Shown here: piece after piece, positions 1 through 12,700 of the stretch
Layout: every line of letters starts with the position of its first letter
How positions within the stretch are numbered: the first letter of the stretch is position 1
Assembly: GCF_026151205.1 (NCBI RefSeq)
Contig: NC_087074.1
Span: 17,396,712 to 17,460,711, forward strand
DNA from: Bolinopsis microptera
Taxonomy: Eukaryota > Ctenophora > Tentaculata > Lobata > Bolinopsidae
DNA: 64,000 nt
Direction: 5' to 3'
Program-made: the position numbers and the translations under genes
The notes under the pieces: model-generated
Database searches by the model: none
The model's input: only the letters and a program-made list of their open reading frames with translations
Told to the model about the DNA's origin: nothing

Positions 1-33
1 ATAAAGCTATACAAATGAACGGAACGGTGAAAA

Positions 34-142
34 TCTGAGAGGGTGAGAGGTTCTTTAATTAGAGCTAATGATTAAATGAGACCCACTTTCTGAGAGGGTG
101 AGAGGTTCTTTAATTAGAGCTAATGATTAAATGAGACCCACT
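34..142. repeat. 55-bp tandem duplication
   Basis: Two adjacent, essentially identical copies of a 55-bp unit starting with TCTGAGAGGGTGAGAGG lie at 34-88 and 89-142. The sequence lies upstream of the first recognisable exon, so it is probably intronic to the vWA gene that runs off the left edge. No coding sequence is seen in it. Confidence 0.9.
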
Positions 143-769
143 AAAGGTACTAAATTAACCGGACTGCTAGCAAGGAATCGAGAGTGGGAATAAAACTAAA
201 AGCGGAATAAATTTTGAGATCGATATTTTTCTTACGTCACTACTCATTCTTATATTCTTGGCAGCGAAATTCCAGTAAATGTAAGCGCGCGCGAACGCCG
301 AATCAAGTTATACCATATAAACTTTTTCGTGTGTGCTAAGTTTCAGCGCGCATAAAGATCGTTTAACTGTCAGGTCGCGCGTATTAAGGTTTGTAGTTCA
401 TAGTTACCATAGCAACGAGATAGTAACCGATAGTTCATCTGGCAAATTGATCCATTCAGGGACGTTATTAGGCATTATTGACCAAGATGTCTAATGAAAA
501 CCAATATTCGATGTAATAAATGTCTTGAAATGAGGAGCGAACATATTTCGATCGAATGATGAGAAAATGTGAAGCAAGAAATCGGGACTTGTCTATTGGT
601 CTCCATTGAATAACTCGCATAAATTGTATTTTAGACATACCTGAAATGTATAAGGATTTTTGCCCAATATAGACATAAATTCGCCACTAGTTATTATCTC
701 CTCCTTAACTCCTATCAACCTGTAAAGATTTGGCAAAATTGTATCATTTCATGACTTGTATCACCACAG
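143..769. other. presumed intron, no feature recognised
   Basis: No ORF, repeat or RNA gene is recognisable. A splice acceptor (CACAG at 765-769) ends the stretch and opens the first visible exon of the vWA gene, so this is most simply read as intron. Confidence 0.5.
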
Positions 770-3700
770 GTGAAGGACAGCACTGTTCCAGTAAATACTT
801 GTTTATATGGACCAGCTGATGCTGTGTTCACAAACCTGCTCACCGAGGTTGCTGCTAATTCTGGGGGAAGGTATGTTGACATCACAAATGTGGCAGGGCA
901 TTTACTTTATTTTCTCCCTTGGTGTTCTTTTTATATATATTTTAGGGAGCAGCTATAGAATCGACTTATATCACTAATCTTATAAATACTACATAACTAT
1001 TTTGCAAGGAGAGTTTTCTAAAATATGTACTTCCCTTTGTCGTATTAAATCATGATTGGTACAATATCCACCATCGGCTCACCTAATTAGCATTTACTAA
1101 TTTCACCGTCTGCCGTAACAATACTATTATAAACCTCTTGGACAACTGAATAACGTTACACTGTTTATTTGGTTAATGTTTCAGATGGCACAGATACACT
1201 GAGTTGGAAACACAAAGTAAAGGCGCGGCAAAGTTAAGAGATGAACTGAACAAAGCAAGAGATGTTCTAGCCGAAGTTTCTGCTCTAAGACTTGAAATAC
1301 AACTTAAAAACGGTAAACGTTTTTAAACGCTTATGATTTTAAAATATCATATTATCTGAAGCTTTACTGCGTTATAAGTAAAATATTGTGTTCGTTAACA
1401 TAAATATTTCAGAGCCGAAACTGCCACAACTTCCGCCCAAATCACCCGAGAAATCAGAAAAAGATATGACATCGGCCGAGTGGTTGAACCAACACGGATT
1501 AAAGTGTGCCAATGCCAGGTTTTACGATGCCCTGACAGCCCAAGCGTTTAGACATTGTGATAAAGTAATGAAGATAGGGGACTCAGATAAATTAGTTAAC
1601 GCCAAATACTGCCAGAAGTTTGCACACGTCAAGTGAGTAGAGCATAGGTTGCTTAAAAGTTGGGGGTGAGACATTTGTGATGATTTAAAATGTCAAGCCA
1701 TTTCTACGGTCATGTAGGTAAGTAGATTAATAGATTAACTTATATAAGATACTTGAAGATCTAAAGTTACAAAAATTTACAGGTGGTGGGATGGTTCTAT
1801 AAAGCATGTGATTATCAACCAAAACTTTTTTGAGAAGTACAAAACAAAGATCGAGAATATTGTATCAACGATCGACAGAAGGTAATCATTCCTACTTTCT
1901 GTTACACCAGAACATTTTCCCTGGTTGTTTTCAAATAGTACTCTAATCTCTATTATATGTAGAAATTCAGTTATCAGTTTTGTAAACATTTTTCACGTAG
2001 AACTAGAATTTTCGCTAACTTCTGATTCATCTTTTTCCCAGAATAAACTGGGTGGAGCAAAGCAGTAAGACTTTGTTTGGAACCCTACTGGAAGACAACG
2101 TGTGTATTCTCCTGGACACTAGCCACAGTATGGAGCCGCATCTTCCACAGCTCAAGAAACGGTATCATAGTAAAGCAACTGTTTTGTGCACCAATAGTTT
2201 TATAAATATTTTGGTTTTAAAATGAGCGGTTTGATAGTTTGTGTTAACTTCATGGCTGTTCTGTGCTAGTTTAACATCTAGATTGTAACCTAAAAACTAA
2301 CCCACGATGCTTTCAGTTTAGAAAAGTTGATAACAGAACAACTTAGACACAAGGAGAAGTTTACTTTGGCTTCATTCGGTAGTGAGATCAGACACTTCAG
2401 TGAATCTCTTGTCAAGTAATTCTAATTCACTATCATCATTCACTATCATCAAGTTTTCCATTATTTATTTCCGTAAGCAAATATAAATGTGGCAGTAACA
2501 GTCTGAATTAGTAACCAATTAGTAACCAATTAGTAACCACCATGAATTAGTAACCACCACGAATAACTCTCAATATCACAGGGTATCACCAGAGAACCTG
2601 CAGGCGGCCTGGAAGTGGTGCAGTACTCTGCAGTGCACTGGTTCCACCAACACTCTGGATGCTCTCAAGTTCGGGCTCAGTGTTACAGATGTTCACGGAG
2701 TTTACTTACTTACTGACGGCAGTCCTGACTTGGTTTGTTAGTTTGTTTGTTAGTTTGTTTGTTTTTAGGGATTGCAATAACAATTATTGTGCAATGAACA
2801 TGGTCTATCGACCAGGAATCTGTCATATATGGAGCATCTCCTTCAAAATGCCACTTTATGATAAACAGACGGAATTGAGAAATGGAAAAATTGATATATA
2901 GTACAATTTGAATTTGTAATTTGTCGCCACAATTGCTTCACAGCTCTCTTGGATGTGGTCTCATTTCAATCGATAAGTTGAGTATCTTTTGTAACAAATA
3001 GACGATTTGTTCTGATGCTAATAATTTAAAAGAAATGATAAAATAAAGCACTCTGATGTCTTGACCTATAAATACTCTTCAGCCGGAGAATATGATCCTG
3101 AGTCAGATCAAGTTGTACAAGGAAGTACCCATCCACACAATATCGTTTAACTGTAACGACAGAGCCGCTAATGAGTTCTTGTGTACCCTGGCTCAGGAGA
3201 CCGCTGCTAGGTAACCAACTTGGTAACCATTAGTAACTATTAGTAACCACTAACCATTAGTAACCATTAGTAACCATTAGTAACCAGCCACGTGATCCAT
3301 CTCACTCATTAGTCATCAGAAGATATCCTCACTCATCACTCAGCTCATCAAAGACGATATCGACACAGAAATATATCAACCACCAATAACTGTCCACGTC
3401 AGTATTACACGCTTCACGCTTCACCTTTTTGAATTTTTTGATCCTTCATATCCATCACATTATATATGACTCCTTATTATATTGGTAAGTCTATAAAATT
3501 AGAGCAATAGTTAACAGACCTCCACAGGTTCCACGTGGTTCGCAGTGACAGATCTACTGATTACAACGGGCCGGACCCCTACGAATCAAACGACATCAAA
3601 CTCCTAAAACTTGAAATAGAATCAGCAGAGCTGGACGTCAAGAAGATGACTGAACTGCGTGCAGAGTGTGAGATCCTGGAGTGGAAATGTGTCCGGAAAC

Positions 3701-6700
3701 CGCCCACTAAATCAGGGAATAATCCAGAAAAGTCTAGAAAGCGGAAGAACGTGAAGAAGCCCGCTGACCTGAGTGACACAGAGAGTGTCATGTCGGGTAA
3801 GGGAGTGTTCAGTGCCAGGAAGTGGCTCGCTAAGTACGGACTTGTTGCTCAGAAGCTCACTATCATGGACGCGCTGGCTCCGACCGTCATCACACAACAC
3901 CCTAAATACGTGGGGGTCCTCAAGAAGAAAGTTCATGCTAAGGTAAGGGGAGTGAATACTGAATAGGTTTTAGTTATCAAACTGTTATTTTACTGTAACT
4001 GTTACACTGTGTAACACGACTAAAAAAGAAACCGATACGAAGTCAGCATTTGCTTTAAAGTTCATGAAGCTTGTACTGAATATTTCCGATTAACAGTTAC
4101 ATTGTCAGGTGTTTGATGGGGTTATGCCCTTCGCGTTTCTGAGCCCTGAAGATAAAGATAGAGTTAGTTTTGTTAACCCTGCCGGGGTGGACCTAATAGC
4201 CTACGAAACTAAGGTATGTTTGTTTGTTTGGGGACCGGTTTTTGGTACCCGGCCAAAGTTTACAAAATAATATAATACATAACAATATAATTTTATTTAA
4301 TATGCGTGAATATGAAAATTGAAAATGTTGATTACGTTTATTCATTAAAAACAAAAACAGAAACTTTAAAAATTAAAACTTGCATATCATGATTTATTAA
4401 CATAGTGACAAATAATTTGATTTGATACGACAGATGATCACACGCACTGTTTTATAAGCTACTTGTGTCAGATTAATGATTAGTGGGCAGTGCAGAGTCG
4501 ATGGTATAGTACTCTGTATCAGTATAGTGCTCCTGATTGAGGTTAAAACAAAAAATAATAACTGAGCCCATGTCTTATCAGCACCTGCTAGCGCTATCTA
4601 TATGATGCTATCAATATGACAGTGAATGGGCAGTGAAAAAAGTGGCATATGGTTGATAGTGACTAGTGTGCTAACCGTCTGGTTTTATTTATTCCTTAGT
4701 TTATTCTCGGTAGTTGATTTGTTGTGTGCCTGATCTTGTCGATTTACGTAGCATAACTGCTCGTATTCCCTGCTTTTGTTTAGTGAACAGTGATTCAATA
4801 TGGGATTTTGCAGCAAAGCCCCAAACTAGCGAACAGAAATTTAAATGAGATTGTACAAAACTTTGGAAGATCTGTAAGCGTGCTTTGATTGGTAATTTGC
4901 GTTTTATTTTGAACATAATACCTATAAACCGTGACATTTTTGTTTTGACGGCTCGGATGTGGCTGGCCCATTTTAGTTTGTCGTCGACGATAACTCCTAA
5001 AAACCTGGCCTCCGTTTTGCGTTCTATAGGAGAGTTGTCGATACTTACTTGTAGAGACGATAGATCTACCCGTCTTTTTGAAAATACCATATAGCAAGTC
5101 TTCTTCAGATTAAGAGCTAGGCCGTTCGAGCTAACCCATTTTATCAACACGTCAGTGAGGTGGTTTACTTTGGATATAATGTCTTGTACATTTGATCCGG
5201 TGATAATAATGTTTGCGTCGTCTGCGTATAATATAAATTTAGCTAGGTTACTGATTCCTGGTAAGTCATTGATATATATGACAAAGAGCAGGGGGCCTAA
5301 TATGCTCCCTTGTGGAACACCGTATATCATAGATTCTAATGATGAATTGGAGCCGTTTAGGGAAACAAATTGACTGCGACCACTGAGGTATGACTCGAAC
5401 CATTTCAACGCAATGCCACGAATACCGTAATGCTCAAGTTTCCTGAGTAATGTCGCGTGATCTAGGACGTCAAATGCCTTGCTATAGTCTAAAAGTAATA
5501 AAAGTGCTATTTGGTTCTTATTTAGAGAATGCAGAATAGAGCTCTGAGCATTGAGAAGTGCGTGCTCACATGATCTTCCTGGTCGGAATCCGTACTGATT
5601 CTCGAATAGAGAGTTATTCTTGTCGAAAAATTCTAAAACGCGTCTGTGCATTAGTTTTTCATGAATTTTTGAGAACGAGCCCAGAAGCGAAATAGGTCTA
5701 TAATTCGCTACGTCGAGTTTACAACCTCCTTTGTGTATAGGTGTAACTTTTGCCGTTTTCAAAGCTTTAGGGAAAGCTCCCTCTACAAAAGATGTGTTAA
5801 CTACTTTTGCTAAGGCGCATACAAAATTTTGGCATGTGCTGGCTATTTTCAAAGGCTCAATCTTTGAATCGAGAGTTGCCTTATTTTTTAGGCCAATAGT
5901 AATTCTATGAATCTCGGTGGGCCCAGTAGGTTCGAGGTAGATAGACGTTGGACATGACCCGGTCAGATACTCCTGGAACCCCCCAGGATCGAAGGTCTGT
6001 CGGGAACTGATCTGAGACTTGATGTTGGCTGCGATGCTGGAAAAGTAGCCATTGAACTTTTCAGCGACTGCCGAGTTAGTGCTCAAGATCGTCCCGTCAG
6101 TATCCCTCAATCTGATTTGATCAGATCCCCGTCTTTTTCTGTTTAGCAGGCCGTTGATTATCTCCCATTGTTTTTTGGAACAGTCCTGATATTTTTCAAA
6201 TTGTTTTTTGTAATACCGCTCCTTGGCAATGTTAACGTGTTTACTGCAAAATAGTTTCATTTTATCGTATGCAGCTATGTTTTCATCTGTAGGCTCTGTG
6301 ATATTAAGATGGTATAATTGCTGTTTACGTGCACAAGCTGTTTCGAGCCATTGAAGTATCCACGGCTTCGGATCAGACCGTTCATTTTCACGACGATTAC
6401 GATTACTCTTAACGGGGTATGCAGTGTTGTAATGTTTCATGTATTCTATCATTTCTTAAATATCTTATCTTATCTTACGATAAGGTTCTGCACCAATTCT
6501 TAATGGTATTCGCATAGTTAACTTCATCAATCAACTAAACGACCTAACAACAATATGTTCACTATGAACAAACCTTCAAACTTGCTCTGTCAGGTAAAGG
6601 GGGCTGTGGCGCTGTATGACAACAAGATTGCAGGGGTGGTCTGGCGGAAACTAAAAGAGGAGGAGAAGAAGAAGTTTCTAGGTCTTGACGAGGGGGAAAT

Positions 6701-9700
6701 ACCGGGATTCACTGAAAATGGGGCTCTTTTCAGGTATGGTTTTTACTGAGGGACATATCACTCTCTGAGATAGATAGTAGTAGTGTTCACGTAGTAGGGT
6801 TGCGAGGACTGATTTTTACATAAATAGTTCAGTTTTGTTAGAAAATTAGGTCAGGAAATTGGGTGTTAATTAGGTAACCTTTTAATACAATCATTTATAG
6901 TATAATTTGTTATTATATGGTATAATTTGCTCGCACAAAGTAATGAAACTTGCCATCATATCAGGAGTATCCTAGAGAAAGCAGGATGGCCTGTATCCCA
7001 GAAAACAGTAAAGTTAGTGTCAGATGAGATCGAACTAGGAGAGTTGTATCTTACACAAAGTGCTCAGCTCAGAGAGCACATGGCCAAGTCTGCTGACAAG
7101 TGAGTTATAATATTTAGTGCTAAGTTTATTGCTCACTTATCTACACTTTCGAACTGATAACGATCACCGCGGTTGTGTTGTATTTAACCTTTTTTGTGGA
7201 TGAAATACATTTTACATCTCAATCTTTGTAATATTCCCACGGTGGAGGAGGCAGACTGATACCAGTTGTCATCTCCTTTTAGATATATTTAAATAATATT
7301 TAGTGTTCAATTTTTTCCCGATCCATGACTCAAAGTGCCGAAGGCACAAAAGAGTCAAGGACAAGGGTTAGCGAACGAGGTTTTTTTGTATATGGTAGCT
7401 TTGCGACCGTACCTGCGAGCGTGCGAGCGTGCGACCGTACCTGCCTGCACACACTGTAATCGCCTACGTGACTACCTGCGCAAAGTTATTTTGCGGAATA
7501 ATCCGAATTAGCTAATTGTTGGCGCGCGGCGCTGAACTGACCAAGTACATTGTTAATTTCACCATGTACATATCCCACTAGGCACTAATTGATAGCATAC
7601 TATTATTTTGAGTTACTTATACTATTTTGCACACATCCGTGTCGGGTGTCAGGTTGCATAAACAATAAGCATATGGTTTTTAAAAATATACACGATTTTC
7701 AAATTCAATATGGAATTATATTAACTTGGTGGCGCTCGGCCTGTCACTTCGCCATATCTGCATACTTATAAACAGTAAAAACTGGGGTCCCCAGGTTGTA
7801 TAGAAAATGATAAAATACGCCATCACGGATCGGGAAATTGAGCGGCCATGCACAAAAAAAGCGGCCGCATTTCTTGTTTGCTCACTTATCTACACTTTCG
7901 AACTGATAACGATCACCGCGGTTGTGTTGTATTTAACCTTTTTTGTGGATGAAATACATTTTACATCTCAATCTTTGTAATATTCCGGAGGAGGCAGACT
8001 TATACCAGTTGTCATCTCCTTTTAGATATATTTGGTCTGATGACTACTCACAATATTATTGGTTGACAGTTTAATTCCAATCCAACTCACCTAATTCCTT
8101 TACCCGTAGAGATAAATCTGGTGGTACAGCGCCAGGAGAGAGGAGGAATAGTGCTGGTTCTGTTAAATCAGATAGTTACCTGCTGGGTTACAGGGTAGTC
8201 GCGCAGAATAATGTGGACGGCTTCTACTACCCAGGTATTTTAAATATTTACAGTAACTAGGTAACTAGGTAACTAGGTAACCAGTAGGTATTTTAAATAT
8301 TTACAGTAACTAGGTACTACTACTATACAACTACTAGGTAACTAGTAGGTATTTCAAATATTTAGTTAATATCATGAGATCGTTGGCAAGATTTGAGGTT
8401 TACGAAGTGGATTTAAAGCATTCACATTGCATTAAGATTGATTATTTTCTTATCATAAACTACACTTGAAAACATTTCCCGCCACACGTTTCAGGTAAGC
8501 GTAGGTTTTAGTAACGGCTGCATCCACAGTTTTAAACGCTATATTTTTAAGTACTTGCACTAAAGTTTAATACTAAAACATCAGTTTTCTTTACTTAACG
8601 CCAAAATACTGGGAAATATGTGATGTTTTTGATGTACGATTAGTAATTAACAGTTAATTATTAAAGTAACGACTTCTACATTTAACTAGTAGCGTGGATA
8701 TGTAAGTGTATATCTGTACAGGTACGGTGATAGGGAACAGAGGTCGAACTAAGTGTGAAGTAGAGTTTGATGACTTTGACCGGCAGATCGTGTTCGTCAA
8801 CAACTTGATACCTACACAGGGATCAACGTCCAGACCTAAAGTTAAGGTACAGTAAACACTGTGTTTTTCATTGTATTTTTATCAGACCAACAAGATGTTA
8901 TTTAAAAAGAGACTTGTTAAATGTTAATGAGTCAATATTGTCTACTGATGGGCTCTATGATGACCAGTGCGTACAGCAACACAAATATGCTATTTGTTCT
9001 TTGGAAGATTAAAACAATTAGTTATGCACAAAATATGTCACAAGTTTGCAGTTATATTATTCAAGGTATCGTTAGCGGGAGCATGGAGGGGCCTTTTTCT
9101 CATTTTGCAGTTTTTCCCAGATAAGATTTTAGCTTCGATTTCAAACTCATCGTTTAATATTAAAACAAGGTTATTATTTATAAAGAAGATATCATTAAAC
9201 AAAGAATAACATTACTATTTACTAACGATAAAACCTACGTAATCTACTACTAATGATACAGCAAAAAAGATGTACAATAAAAATCAGGCTCTGCCCCATT
9301 CACGACTCGGTAAAAACAAGATTCACATTCAGTCACACCCATCAGCACTGATGACTATTAACGACCAAAAGAGGAGGTGAGGTTAGAAAGTAACAACCTT
9401 GCGTGAGTCTGTAGAGTATGTTTCAGTAACCATGGTAACTGGGTTACTAGGTAACTTGGTAACTAGGTTACCAGTAGGTTACATTAACTTGGTTCAGAGG
9501 AGGGATTTGTTAGTTGGGTTGGAGAGGAATGTGTTTAGAAGAGTCTTGCAATGAAAGGGAGAGCAACCATCAGTCCAACAGTATGGGATACGGCACCTGA
9601 AATAGTTTGGGTAACGGCACCTCATATTTGTTATTTGCACGTTGTTTTGTTCTTTATACTTGTTGTATAATGTATAGTGTATAATATGCTGCTAATACTT

Positions 9701-12700
9701 CGTAACATAGCGAGATCTTATCGGGGAGGCGTTGATATTATCATAAACAGTTTTGCAATAAGATATTTATGTACATCTTTATTTAAGACATTTATATAAC
9801 TTAATCTTGAGGAGTGGTTATAGTTTTGAATAAAGCACAAGTAAAATACGTACCATCAGTTTTGTCACCTTCCTCATCAGTAGTTTCATCAGCTGATTCT
9901 TCTGTAAGGGATAACACCGTCAACATAATGCAATAATAGGACTCGTGTACTTATGTTTGAACGTATTTAATGATGTTTGAAACATTTACTATATTATTCA
10001 GTTGGGAAAATCGATATGAATTGTTAATAAAGAGTTATACAAGTTGAATACGCACCACTACTGCTGTCATCACCGGTGTCTTCTTCAGAGTCATCAACGG
10101 TTTCTTCAGCAGGGACATCTGCGTTATCGACATCTGCGTCACCTTCAGCGTCACCCTCTGTTGGAATAAATTGACAGTTAAATTAAGACCTTATTACGGC
10201 CTCTGCAGGTGGGAAGCAGGTAAGGCCTTATTACGGACTCTGCAGGTGGGAAGCAGGTAAGGCCTTATTACGGACTCTGCAGGTGGGAAGCAGGTAAGGC
10301 CTTATTACGGACTCTGCAGGTGGGAAGCAGGTAAGGCCTTATTACGGACTCTGCAGGTGGGAAGCAGGTAAAGCCTTATTACGGACTCTGCAGGTGGGAA
10401 GCAGGTAAGGCATGTTGTTCACACGTGATCACGTGATCATTGGCTCTGGGGTTTCAGACAATATGTTTATTGCTGCTATGTGTCAATAAAATATGCCCTC
10501 CCTACCCACCAGGATCCACATCTATAACGTACATATTGATACGTGATTAATGAATCCATTTTCCTAGAATTTGGATCATAATGAGGATGCACATTTTTCT
10601 GCATCAGGTTGCGAGTACATGCAAAAATTGGAATTGTTTAACCAAGGCGAAATTTTATATGCTCGCTTTAATTAAGTGGTTTCGCCATTCCATTTAGCAA
10701 ACAATTACGTTATCTTTAAGTAATAATAAAACATAATGATACTAATAATACAACATACTAAAACAGTGATGGTTAACTAACCTTGAGCGAATGTGAGGGC
10801 GAACACGGCAAAGAGTGAAAGGATAAGAGTCAGCTTCATCTTGTAGATTGTAGTAGTGAGACTTGCTACAGAGGATATAGTGAGTTACTGATATTGTTAT
10901 CTGACAAATACTCGAGCAATACTAAACTTCGAGTGTATCTGCGCTAAAGTTTCTACATTAATTTTGGCGCTATTTTTAGCTAGAAAAACGAAATAAAGCA
11001 TCTAAATTGGTCGGAGAGGACAAGCTCGCTGCAGATGAGGCACACACAACGACGGTAAAATTATAATGAGTTCGTTGTCCTGATGTAGTCCGCAAAGGAA
11101 AAGTGAAAGTGAAACAGTTCGAACAATTACTCCCTCTCAAATAGTCTGATTGCTGAAACTACCGTCTCGCTTTCTACTGCTCGTTTCCTTTAGATCATTA
11201 GCGCAACGTGCGGCAACCTTTACCCACATGGTACCTTCCTGCGACCAGACCATGTCATGTGGGATCACCTGACTGTCAGATCATGTAGTCACATGCTCCT
11301 AATTCTGAATCACTTTCTTTTTCCGCCATAAGCCTCGAGCACGTGCTCGTCACAGGGTCGTGTGGCAACGATTTGCTAATAACATAATTATTCCGTTGTT
11401 ATAGGTACTGCAAGAGGATAACAATATTTTGGCTGGTGACAAGCCAGCTACCGAGTATAATGAAAGTGAAACCAAGAGAGATTCTCCCGACGCTGCTAAT
11501 GAACGCAAATAAGAGGTTCCGGCAGCCTCTGAATAGGCTTAATTCGCGATTGTAATCAAAAGGAAGATATTTTATTGCCCGGGTAGAGCCAACAAGAATA
11601 CCAGAGGTAATACCGGAGAGTAATTATTTGACCGGGAAATTAGCCTTTAATCAGTCTTCCTCCGACAATGCAACTGTTGTTCACATTTCACATTTCACAA
11701 TATAATACATATGTCTAGTCATTCAATAAACAAATGAATCGGTTTCTGTTATAATATGGCTGATTTGGTTGTAAGCGGAACAATGGACCTGGTATAGAGC
11801 AGGAAATTGAGGGTCAAATTCATATTTACGGACTCCGCAATTCTGGTCGGGACTCGGGAGGTAAGGAATATTGTTTGAGGGTTTAATTGGTTAATAGTGG
11901 AGGCCAATTGACTTATTGCTGTTACGTGTTAACAAACTATGCCCACCAGAATACAGCTGTGTCATATTAAAACGGAACTGCTACATACACAAAGTAGCTA
12001 CCAAATAGGAACCCTAACCATAGAATATCTTACAGTTAAATAATCTCCATATACGAATGAGATGGATTATAGAGATGGATTTTACTGATTAAACAGATCT
12101 GTTAAAGATCTGTGCGCATTCCTGGCATTAATCTCACGAATTATATATTTTTTGTACTCTACAACCCCGTACAAATGCCACAAATCCTTAATCAGTAATT
12201 ATAATCTCTTGTTATAAATAACGATATTATATATTTTGATAATTGGAAGTTTTTGTTATCTTTAAATTAACTATATCTAAATATCAAATTAATAAAATAT
12301 GTTACTAATAAAATATGTTTTATAAATTGTGTTTATAATTATAGTACATTGTTATTATATTTATATTTTAGGCTGTAACCTTATTAGTCCAATGGAATAA
12401 ACCTAGCATGCCTTGGTTGCAGCATCGCTTCACTTATAGGTGCATATAGTGCCCGATGTAATTGCTATGACCAGTTTACTGGTCAACTGGTGTTTCAGTG
12501 TCCCTAATTTTGTTTACACTCGGTCACTTGTCAAGGCATGTAAGGTCATTCGGCGAATTTTTTTTGAAATAAAATGATGTATTTCTAAACATTTTGAAAG
12601 TTTAATGATTAAATAAAATAGGACACAATAGCATATCGTATGAAAAATCCCTTTTCTGCTCTCTGATTTTTTATAATACAAAGATACAAGTTTTGTATTA

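Noticed and set aside
770-958. Independent short gene starting with GTG
   Set aside because: Position 770 directly follows a splice acceptor and the frame leaves at a donor at 871. It is an internal exon of the vWA gene.
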